From assembly GCA_018715425.1 (NCBI GenBank), contig DVLR01000171.1:1-13364 (forward strand): DNA of 13,364 bases. The letters run 5' to 3'. Source of the DNA: Candidatus Merdenecus merdavium. Its GTDB lineage: Bacteria > Bacillota > Clostridia > Lachnospirales > Lachnospiraceae. The notes under the pieces were generated by a model. It saw only the letters and a program-made list of their open reading frames with translations. It searched no databases and had not been told where the DNA came from. Below are positions 7,579 through 13,364 of this stretch, piece by piece; position 1 is the stretch's first letter, and the number at the start of each line of letters is the position of its first letter. The position numbers and the translations under genes were made by a program.

Positions 7579-7593
7579 ACCTTTAATATATTC

Positions 7594-8607
7594 TTAGGAA
7601 ATACGTAAAATATGGTCTTTAAAGTATTCATACATCTGCCCATGGACCTGAAAAGTAAAATGAACTTCGTGATTTGCTTCTTTGATCGGAAGTATAGATA
7701 CAATGTCTTCTTCGTCACAAGATAAAAAGTTGGAGATATGCTCCATATATTTTGAGCCTGTACGATGAAGAAAATCTTTATCATACAACCTAAGGTCTGC
7801 TAAGGAATCAAATTCTAGTATGATTTCACTAGGATATTTTTGGACGTATAAATCCAAAGATTCTATGTGTTCTATATAAATATCCTCCCAATAAAGCTGT
7901 TTTATTCTAGGGTTGTTATATTCTTCCTCTAAAAAAGAAAGGTATTTTTTGGAGAAATCTTTTGAAAAAAAGATATGACCAAACATATACCAAGAATTAT
8001 TTCCACCAATTGACACATCCGTAATTTTATTATCTTGATCTAGTGTTAAACAGTATTCCTCAGTCTGCCCCTTTGCATATTTAGCGGCATAGTATGGTTG
8101 ATATACATGGCTTCTAAACACATTTTTGGTGAAAAGATTATCGGAGCATAAAATATAAGAGTTCCCCAGATATTCTTTTACCGCATAGATAGAAGAATGA
8201 TTGTTACGGCTACTATATTCTTTGTTTTCTATGATTAGAACTTGATATTTATCCTGAAGATATTGAAATTTCTCTTTTAAGTATCCTACAACGATGATGA
8301 TATTATGAATACCTGCTTCTTTCAGTTGTTTGATTTGTCTCTCAATTAAGATTTCACCTTTGACCGATAAAAGACCTTTTGGTGTTTCGTAAGAAATGGG
8401 TACAAAGCGAGAAGAGTAGCCAGCAGCTAAAATAATGGCATTATCTACTTTGTATTGATCTAGGGCTTTAAGTCCCTGCTCTGTTATACCCTGTTTTGAT
8501 ACTAGTCCATCCCTGGTCAAAGAACTAAAAGCAACAGATTGTAAGTCTTCTTTTGTAGTTTGATGTTGAAAAATATGATACAGAAGATTAAATTCTTCTT
8601 TATTCAT
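7594..8607 (-). CDS. licC: LicC-like phosphocholine cytidylyltransferase with extra N- and C-terminal segments
   Basis: LicC converts phosphocholine and CTP to CDP-choline in the cytoplasm, the donor used by LicD to decorate teichoic acid or other glycans. The core (about 55-277) is a nucleotidyltransferase with LAAGYSSR (60-67), ETPKGLL (74-80), a YSSRNNHSSIY loop (131-141), a CSDN metal/nucleotide site (D156), YWEDI (229-233) and EFDSLADLRLYD (265-276). This closely follows pneumococcal LicC as I recall it. Residues 1-52 look like a winged helix. The last 55 residues (283-337) resemble only the first strands of a LicA-type choline kinase N-lobe and stop before any kinase catalytic residues, so no kinase activity is expected. 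The ribosome site AAAGGGG lies 6 nt before the ATG. Its choline-binding neighbours support choline as the substrate; another phospho-alcohol is the alternative. Confidence 0.85.
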   Translation of the reverse strand: MNKEEFNLLYHIFQHQTTKEDLQSVAFSSLTRDGLVSKQGITEQGLKALDQYKVDNAIILAAGYSSRFVPISYETPKGLLSVKGEILIERQIKQLKEAGIHNIIIVVGYLKEKFQYLQDKYQVLIIENKEYSSRNNHSSIYAVKEYLGNSYILCSDNLFTKNVFRSHVYQPYYAAKYAKGQTEEYCLTLDQDNKITDVSIGGNNSWYMFGHIFFSKDFSKKYLSFLEEEYNNPRIKQLYWEDIYIEHIESLDLYVQKYPSEIILEFDSLADLRLYDKDFLHRTGSKYMEHISNFLSCDEEDIVSILPIKEANHEVHFTFQVHGQMYEYFKDHILRIS

Positions 8608-8622
8608 GATATGCCCCTTTCA

Positions 8623-8652
8623 GTATAAAGTATTCAATGTTGTAAGGGACAA
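8623..8652 (-). promoter_or_regulatory. Candidate licC promoter
   Basis: On the minus strand TTGTCC (8647-8652) lies 18 nt from TTATAC (8623-8628), or 17 nt from TTTATA (8624-8629). Its -35 box is inside the perfect inverted repeat 8641-8672. The short gap also permits co-transcription from the esterase gene. Confidence 0.35.
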
Positions 8653-8672
8653 AAAGATGTTTGTCCCTTACA
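8641..8672. repeat. Perfect 13-bp inverted repeat between the esterase gene and licC
   Basis: TGTAAGGGACAAA (8641-8653) and its exact complement (8660-8672) enclose a 6-nt loop. In RNA it forms a strong hairpin 13 bases after the esterase stop, but no T-run follows on either strand, so it is not a canonical terminator. It may be a 3' processing or stabilising hairpin, a weak terminator, or an operator over the licC -35 box. Confidence 0.75.
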
Positions 8673-8685
8673 TGATATACATGGA

Positions 8686-10977
8686 TTATTGGTAAGGATT
8701 TATACAAGCACCACTGGAGTTAAAAGTATACTTTACATTCCCGATGTTTACTGTAGTATTCGTATAAATCGCTCCATTGGGTCTAGCGTAGTACCAATGG
8801 CCTCCAACCAGGATCCATCCAACCTCCATGGCACCACTGCTAGGATTTAAATAATACCAAAGGCCATTAGCATCCTTAAACCACCCAGTTTGCATAGCAC
8901 CAGAGGAGGAACTATAATACCAGTTTTGATTATACAGATACCACCCAGTTTTCATATCCCCATTGACAGGATCTAAATAATAATAATGATCATCAGGTTT
9001 AATCCAACCAGTGTGCATAGCGCCAGAGGCAGAACTATAATACCATTTATGGTTATAGAGATACCACCCAGTTTTCATATCCCCATTGATAGGATCTAAA
9101 TAATAATAATTGCCATCAGGCTTTATCCAGCCAGTTTGCATAGCACCAGAGGCAGAGCTATAATACCATTTATGGTTATAGAGATACCACCCAGTTTTCA
9201 TATCTCCATTGACAGGATCTAAATAATAATAATTGCCATCGGGCTTTATCCACCCAGTTTTCATGTCTCCATTGACAGGGTCTAAATAGTACCAAGTATC
9301 TCTTGGTTTTATCCATTTCGTTAACATTTTCCCATCATCATCACTAAAGTACCATTGATAATCCACCAGAAACCATCCAATAGCTAGTTTTTTCGTATCT
9401 GGCATGAGATAGAACCAGGTATTGTCCCCTCCTATTAACCAGCCAGACCTTAAAGAACCATCAGGATTTGCAAAATACCAAGTTCCATGATCATTTATCC
9501 AACCAGATGTTACTAGTTTTCCATCTAGTCCGCAAAAATAGTAGGTATCCTTATGGTTTAGAAGCCCTGTTATCATTTCGCCATTGACATCAAAAAAATA
9601 AGAATCCGATCCGATGTTAAGACGGCCCGTAATCAAGGTTCCATTGGGCCCTATGAAATAGAATTTTCCGTTATTCTCCAGCCATGAATTTGGGGTCTTT
9701 ATGCGCTGTCCATTCCTATAGGCCACAAGTTCAGGATTATCACGTCCACGGGAAGTGATGATGATATCATCTGGGGCTGTCATCTCTATTCCGTCAGGAT
9801 TAAAATTAGCTATAATAGCACCATCATTCTGGAACCATCTCGTGGACAATAAGGTTGTTACTGTTTTATCTATGGTATCAAAAGTAGATTGGTCCATGTT
9901 AATTAACCTACCGCTTAAAATAGCATAGGTGGGTGCTAATTTCTCAATAAAGTAAGGGGAATTAGAACCTGGGTAACCATGGTGGCATAGCTTTAATAAA
10001 TCAATGGGACCTTCAAACTGATCCGCTATTTTCGTTTCATCATAATCAAAATCCAGATTATTCATATCTCCGCCTAAAAGAGCTACTTGTCCAGCAGCCG
10101 TTACTTTTACTGCCAGACTATTATGATTATCATTATCTACAGGAATAATATTACCGTGTTCATCTGTCTCCCTATCATAGTTCATAATTTCAATTTCCAT
10201 ATCTCCTAAGGTAAAGTTACGAATCTGGGGATCTTCAAAATCTTGAATAATGGTAGTTCCGTTTTCCTTTGCTGCAGCAATTAAACGATCATAACAATAT
10301 AAGTTATCATAAAGAGCCACTGGATTAAAGTTATACTCGTCTTTGTATTCCGCTAAATATAAAGTATCAACAGGAAAGGCATTTAATATTTCGTCACCGC
10401 TGCCGATATGATCACTATGGGCATGGGTTCCAATATAAAAATCTAATTTTTCCACGCCCATATTTTTTAGATAGGCAATCACTTGGTCTTCAAAACCTTG
10501 ATTGATTGTAGTCCCAGACCTTAAGGGATAATTGGGATCACTTCCATCTGGATAATCATTGTCTTCTCCAGAGTCCACCATACCAAAATGACCGTTACTT
10601 TCCAATAAGATGGAATCGGTATCGCCATCCAAATTTAGAAAATGAATTTTTGTTTGACTGGATGACTGAAACAGAGCAAGAGATTGCGTCTCTGAAAATG
10701 GAGTTGTTGATACATCGTTTTCGTCAATACTTGTGGTTTGATTCGAGAATTTTGAAACCATATGTTCCTGGAGTTGTTGTACTTCCTCTTGCGAGAAAAA
10801 TCCGTGATCAGGGAGAAAATCCCCATTGAAGCTCACCTCATGCTCAATGGCAAGTGCATCTTGCTGTTGATGGATACTTTGGTTAGGAGCTGCTATAGCC
10901 AATCCAGGAGTTATAGCCTGTATCCCCATAAAAAAAGAAAGTCCTAAGCCAAATTGTTTAGAAATTTTTAAATTCAA
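8686..10977 (-). CDS. pce: Secreted choline-binding phosphorylcholine esterase (Pce/CbpE-like)
   Basis: Pce removes phosphocholine from teichoic acids at the cell surface. From the TTG start the protein has 763 residues. A signal peptide (1-29, AIA|AP) and a linker precede a metallo-beta-lactamase fold (about 108-405), with VDSGED (Asp135), THAHSDH (His185, His187, Asp189, His190), GGD (Asp304) and HH (332-333). Sixteen choline-binding-type repeats (432-763) follow. The stretch SNGHFGMVDSGEDNDYPDGS and the YDNLYCYD region strongly recall pneumococcal Pce; the architecture is the same. An upstream in-frame ATG at 11034 would bury the signal peptide and has no ribosome site, whereas AGGAAAGGA sits 8 nt before the TTG at 10977. 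A generic ComEC-like hydrolase is the alternative. It faces the amidase gene divergently. Confidence 0.88.
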   Translation of the reverse strand: MNLKISKQFGLGLSFFMGIQAITPGLAIAAPNQSIHQQQDALAIEHEVSFNGDFLPDHGFFSQEEVQQLQEHMVSKFSNQTTSIDENDVSTTPFSETQSLALFQSSSQTKIHFLNLDGDTDSILLESNGHFGMVDSGEDNDYPDGSDPNYPLRSGTTINQGFEDQVIAYLKNMGVEKLDFYIGTHAHSDHIGSGDEILNAFPVDTLYLAEYKDEYNFNPVALYDNLYCYDRLIAAAKENGTTIIQDFEDPQIRNFTLGDMEIEIMNYDRETDEHGNIIPVDNDNHNSLAVKVTAAGQVALLGGDMNNLDFDYDETKIADQFEGPIDLLKLCHHGYPGSNSPYFIEKLAPTYAILSGRLINMDQSTFDTIDKTVTTLLSTRWFQNDGAIIANFNPDGIEMTAPDDIIITSRGRDNPELVAYRNGQRIKTPNSWLENNGKFYFIGPNGTLITGRLNIGSDSYFFDVNGEMITGLLNHKDTYYFCGLDGKLVTSGWINDHGTWYFANPDGSLRSGWLIGGDNTWFYLMPDTKKLAIGWFLVDYQWYFSDDDGKMLTKWIKPRDTWYYLDPVNGDMKTGWIKPDGNYYYLDPVNGDMKTGWYLYNHKWYYSSASGAMQTGWIKPDGNYYYLDPINGDMKTGWYLYNHKWYYSSASGAMHTGWIKPDDHYYYLDPVNGDMKTGWYLYNQNWYYSSSSGAMQTGWFKDANGLWYYLNPSSGAMEVGWILVGGHWYYARPNGAIYTNTTVNIGNVKYTFNSSGACINPYQ
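8689..9684 (-). repeat. Choline-binding-type repeat array of the esterase, with a 123-bp higher-order unit
   Basis: Sixteen units of 19-24 residues. Within it, 8887-9255 is three tandem copies of a 41-residue pair (a GWIKPDxxYYYLD unit followed by a GWYLYNxxWYY unit), a 123-bp period with very similar DNA. The last unit is a cap ending ACINPYQ that lacks the usual GW/WYY pattern and is nearly shared with the amidase C-terminus. Confidence 0.88.
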
Positions 10978-11025
10978 TTGTAATGATCCTTTCCTATTTA
11001 ATATAATATGAATGTTTGACTTTCG

Positions 11026-11038
11026 TATTATCATAATA
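11026..11038. repeat. 13-bp palindrome TATTATCATAATA upstream of the esterase start
   Basis: A perfect odd palindrome centred on 11032, between the candidate esterase transcription start (about 11045) and its TTG start codon. It could be an operator or chance in AT-rich DNA. Confidence 0.3.
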
Positions 11039-11051
11039 ACACCATGAGATT

Positions 11052-11080
11052 ATAATATTACTTTTTTCTTAAAAAGACAA
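11052..11080 (-). promoter_or_regulatory. Candidate promoter of the esterase gene
   Basis: On the minus strand TTGTCT (11075-11080), a 17-nt spacer and TATTAT (11052-11057). Transcription would start near 11045, leaving about 68 nt of leader to the TTG codon and almost none to the ATG at 11034, which supports the TTG start. It lies back to back with the amidase promoter. Confidence 0.5.
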
Positions 11081-11097
11081 GAAAGTTGACGTAATTG

Positions 11098-11126
11098 TTG
11101 AAGAAATATTAAGAAAGTGTTATGAT
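11098..11126 (+). promoter_or_regulatory. SigA-type promoter of the amidase gene
   Basis: TTGAAG (11098-11103), a 17-nt spacer and TATGAT (11121-11126), giving a leader of about 48 nt. The -35 boxes of this and the divergent esterase promoter are only 17 bases apart, so one regulator could control both. Confidence 0.6.
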
Positions 11127-11130
11127 TATG

Positions 11131-11161
11131 TTTGATTTCAAAGATAAAATCACAAATCAAA
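11131..11161. repeat. 8-bp inverted repeat in the amidase leader
   Basis: TTTGATTT (11131-11138) and AAATCAAA (11154-11161) are exact complements around a 15-nt spacer, starting at the expected transcription start. It is either a weak leader hairpin ending just before the ribosome site (11169-11175) or an operator. Confidence 0.35.
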
Positions 11162-11180
11162 AGATAATGAAGGAGCGAGT

Positions 11181-13220
11181 ATGAGTAATTACAGAGTAAG
11201 AAGAGTTATGCTAGCGCTAGTTCTTCTGCTGGTTATGGGAATATTTAAGGGGATTCCTACACAAGCAGAGGAGGATAAAACACTGAATCTTGAATATCTT
11301 TACATGGATAGTGAAGATATAGACGATGGATTAGGGAAAATGGTTATAGCAAGAGTTGACACGGAAGGATCTCAGATTGAAAAAGCAACTTTGGAATATG
11401 AGATACCCAATACCTTAGACCACGTTGAAGTAGAATCAGTAGAAAACATAGAAGGTTATGCAGCATTTTTATTACCTGAACAAAACATTCATCAAGAGAA
11501 TCTTAAAAACTTATATGTGGTAGTGAATGGGGAGACGTTCACCATCAATATAGAAACCTTTTATGGTTTTGAAGATGTAGAAGAAGCTGAATTAGAATAT
11601 GAAGATAGAGATATGACAACCCAAGCACAACTACTTTCAGACGAAGATCAAGAGGAAATCATAGTTGCTACAGAGACAGCTGATATAGCTAGGGCCTTAG
11701 AGCAGTCAGAAAGCTTGATACCTCAAAGATCTAGAGAGAGAAAAGTAAATGGAAAAGTAATCGTTGTCTTAGATCCTGGTCATGGTGACACAGACCCAGG
11801 TGCTGTTAGCCCGCCTATCAATGGTGTTACATATTATGAAAAGGACTTAGCGTTAAAGATTTCCAATGCTACAAAGGCAGAACTTGAAAAGTATGCTGGT
11901 GTAGAAGTATATATGACAAGAACTGGAGATACGAATCCTTCCTTAACTGCTCGTGCTAAGATCGCTATAGATAAAAAAGCAGATGTCTTAGTGAGCCAGC
12001 ATTTGAATTCCTCAAATCAACCCAATACAAATAGAGGAGCACTTGTCATTGTATCGCAAGGCAATTATAAGCCAGAGGCAGCAGAGATATCAAAGGACAT
12101 TGCAAGAGCTATTTTAAAAGAATTAAAAGCCATTGGATTTGCAGATCAGGGGTTAATGTATAGATTATCAGAAGATAATACAATATATCCAAACGGTACT
12201 CTTGCAGATTACTATGGTATCATTCGTCAAAGTACCACTGAAGGGATTCCTAGTATGATTGTTGAGCATGGCTTCATTAATAATGTAAATGAGATAAAAG
12301 AGTTATATGGAACAGAAGAAAAGATCCGTGCAGTAGGAGTTGCAGATGCAAAAGCCATTGCAGCATACTATGGATTAACTTATAAAAATAGCGGATCATC
12401 CCAGCCTCCAGCTACTGGTTATGGATGGGTATATTTTAATGGAGCATGGTACTATTATTCGGCAGAAGGAATCATGTTCAAAGGTCGCTGGATCGAAATT
12501 GCAGGTTTATATTATTACATGGATGATAATGGTAAAATGGTAACAGGGTGGCTATTGTTAAACAATAAATGGTATTACATGGATAAGAATGGTGTATGCC
12601 AAAGTGGATGGCAACAGGTAGATAATAAATGGTACTATATGGATGCTGACAGTGTTATGCAAACAGGGTGGTTGAATTTATCTGGAACGTGGTATCTGCT
12701 GAACGGATCTGGTGAAAGACTTCATGGTTGGGTATGCTTAAATGGTATATGGTATTACCTAGATCCCAATACTGGTAAAATGGTAGTCGGTTGGAAGAAA
12801 ATTGGAGATGTATGGTATTACCTAGATACATCGGGAGCAATGAAAACAGGTTGGTTGTTAGAGAACAATTTTTGGTATTACCTAGATGCATCAGGAGCAA
12901 TGAAAACAGGTTGGATAAACCTAAACAATACTTGGTATTATCTAAATGCAAGTGGAATTATGGTAAAACAATGGCAAGTGGTAAATGGCAGATGGTATTA
13001 CTTCCGAGAATCAGGAGCAATGGCCACTGGTTGGATATTGTTAAATAACAAATGGTATTACTTAAGCGAGAATGGTGATATGGTAACAGGTTGGATATAT
13101 CTAAGTAATAAATGGTATTATGCAACACCTAATGGGGATATTTATACAAATACGACTAAAACCATCAATTCAAAACAGTATACATTTGATGGAAATGGAG
13201 TTTGTATCAACCCGTATTAA
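11181..13220 (+). CDS. Secreted choline-binding N-acetylmuramoyl-L-alanine amidase (Amidase_3)
   Basis: This enzyme cleaves the amide bond between N-acetylmuramic acid and L-alanine in peptidoglycan. The 679 residues comprise a signal peptide (1-29, ending TQA) and an acidic N-terminal region of unknown fold (about 33-185). The Amidase_3 domain (about 192-398) has the zinc ligands His201 (DPGHG), Glu220 (YYEKDL) and His274 (SQHLNSS) and the catalytic Glu362 (VEHGF), all intact. A short linker (SGSSQPPATG) leads to 13 choline-binding-type repeats (415-679) ending in a CINPY cap. Pneumococcal LytA also pairs an amidase with choline-binding repeats but uses a different catalytic fold, so this is a convergent arrangement. 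The ribosome site GAAGGAG (11169-11175) fixes the start. Likely roles are cell separation or wall turnover. Confidence 0.94.
   Translation: MSNYRVRRVMLALVLLLVMGIFKGIPTQAEEDKTLNLEYLYMDSEDIDDGLGKMVIARVDTEGSQIEKATLEYEIPNTLDHVEVESVENIEGYAAFLLPEQNIHQENLKNLYVVVNGETFTINIETFYGFEDVEEAELEYEDRDMTTQAQLLSDEDQEEIIVATETADIARALEQSESLIPQRSRERKVNGKVIVVLDPGHGDTDPGAVSPPINGVTYYEKDLALKISNATKAELEKYAGVEVYMTRTGDTNPSLTARAKIAIDKKADVLVSQHLNSSNQPNTNRGALVIVSQGNYKPEAAEISKDIARAILKELKAIGFADQGLMYRLSEDNTIYPNGTLADYYGIIRQSTTEGIPSMIVEHGFINNVNEIKELYGTEEKIRAVGVADAKAIAAYYGLTYKNSGSSQPPATGYGWVYFNGAWYYYSAEGIMFKGRWIEIAGLYYYMDDNGKMVTGWLLLNNKWYYMDKNGVCQSGWQQVDNKWYYMDADSVMQTGWLNLSGTWYLLNGSGERLHGWVCLNGIWYYLDPNTGKMVVGWKKIGDVWYYLDTSGAMKTGWLLENNFWYYLDASGAMKTGWINLNNTWYYLNASGIMVKQWQVVNGRWYYFRESGAMATGWILLNNKWYYLSENGDMVTGWIYLSNKWYYATPNGDIYTNTTKTINSKQYTFDGNGVCINPY
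12423..13217 (+). repeat. Choline-binding-type repeat array of the amidase
   Basis: Thirteen units of about 20 residues. Most match the GW...WYY...G.M.T pattern; the first and fifth are diverged. Two adjacent units at 12805-12924 are nearly identical at the protein level in their second halves. The final unit (NTT...YTF...CINPY) is a cap without tryptophan. Confidence 0.9.
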
Positions 13221-13236
13221 GATGAAATTGCCTTAG

Positions 13237-13273
13237 AAAAACCCTCATAAAAGTAAGTTTTATGAGAGTTTTT
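13237..13273 (+). terminator. Intrinsic terminator after the amidase gene
   Basis: CTCATAAAA (13244-13252) pairs perfectly with TTTTATGAG (13258-13266) over a 5-nt loop. The stem continues past one mismatch with AAAAAC/GTTTTT (13237-13242 with 13268-13273), giving the T run expected of a terminator. The A run on the other side could make it work in both directions. Confidence 0.82.
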
Positions 13274-13334
13274 CTTCTATAAGGGGAAAATGTGATGAAT
13301 AGATTTTAGAAATAGAACAAATGGAGGATAGATC

Positions 13335-13364
13335 ATGTATAAAGAATATGATCCAGGTCAATTA
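13335..13364 (+). CDS. Start of a gene cut by the window edge, possibly a transposase
   Basis: An ATG at 13335 follows a good ribosome site GGAGGA (13323-13328, 6-nt spacing), and ten codons are visible (MYKEYDPGQL). A start of this kind resembles that of IS1182-type transposases as I remember them, which would place an insertion sequence beside the amidase gene, but ten residues cannot prove it. No terminal inverted repeat could be identified in 13274-13334. Confidence 0.4.
   Translation, partial: MYKEYDPGQL

Noticed and set aside
8641..8672. Standard intrinsic terminator of the esterase gene
   Set aside because: The stem is strong but no T-run follows on the minus strand, so it is reported as a hairpin or inverted repeat instead.
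8686..10977. ComEC-like competence or generic metallo-beta-lactamase hydrolase
   Set aside because: The secreted architecture with a choline-binding tail and the close resemblance to Pce around SNGHF...VD.GED and the HxHxDH motif fit phosphorylcholine esterase better; ComEC has many membrane helices, absent here.
12655..13048. Open frames on both strands inside the amidase repeat region
   Set aside because: They are by-products of the periodic coding sequence, lack ribosome sites and encode no recognisable protein.
5302..13220. Repeats read as glucan-binding (toxin A or glucosyltransferase type)
   Set aside because: The families look alike, but the neighbouring licC and Pce-like genes favour choline. 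The alternative is kept only as a refutation test.
1..13364. tRNA, rRNA, riboswitch or T-box elements
   Set aside because: I read the intergenic gaps (720-829, 4547-4635, 5215-5301, 7441-7593, 8608-8685, 10978-11180, 13221-13334) and saw no tRNA-like or known riboswitch core; all are short and hold only the promoters and hairpins listed.

Overview
This window comes from a low-GC, Gram-positive anaerobe of the Clostridia type. The evidence is an AT-rich sequence, strong AGGAGG-like ribosome sites, the comFC and cdaA-cdaR genes, an HPr carrying both His15 and Ser46, and exported wall proteins with no outer-membrane components. No species can be named from the sequence alone.

Left part (1-5255, plus strand): housekeeping genes. 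A complete comFC is followed by a promoter at 762-790. That promoter heads a tight, overlapping operon of two unrecognised membrane proteins, the diadenylate cyclase cdaA and its membrane partner cdaR (ybbR). A second promoter at 4562-4590 precedes an HPr phosphocarrier gene and a small zinc-ribbon protein. A strong bidirectional hairpin terminator at 5214-5255 closes this block and also serves the converging minus-strand genes.

Right part (5302-13220): a surface module built around phosphocholine. On the minus strand, in transcription order, are (1) a secreted metallo-beta-lactamase-fold enzyme with a choline-binding repeat tail that closely resembles the pneumococcal phosphorylcholine esterase Pce/CbpE, (2) a LicC-type phosphocholine cytidylyltransferase with an added N-terminal winged-helix-like segment and an odd C-terminal tail, and (3) a secreted L,D-transpeptidase with about 24 choline-binding-type repeats. 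Diverging from the esterase on the plus strand is a secreted N-acetylmuramoyl-L-alanine amidase (Amidase_3) with 13 such repeats. One gene would activate phosphocholine for attachment to a surface polymer, one would remove it, and the enzymes that cut or crosslink peptidoglycan would dock on it. The choline kinase, choline importer and LicD transferase of a complete pathway are not in the window.

Right edge: after the amidase terminator (about 13237-13273), a new reading frame with a good ribosome site begins at 13335 and runs off the end. Its first ten residues weakly suggest a transposase.

Main points for a second look: the non-pneumococcal phosphocholine module, the TTG start of the esterase, the three-part LicC, the L,D-transpeptidase with SAGC in place of the usual (S/T)HGC, the recent 180-bp and 123-bp tandem repeats, and the two membrane proteins tied to c-di-AMP synthesis.
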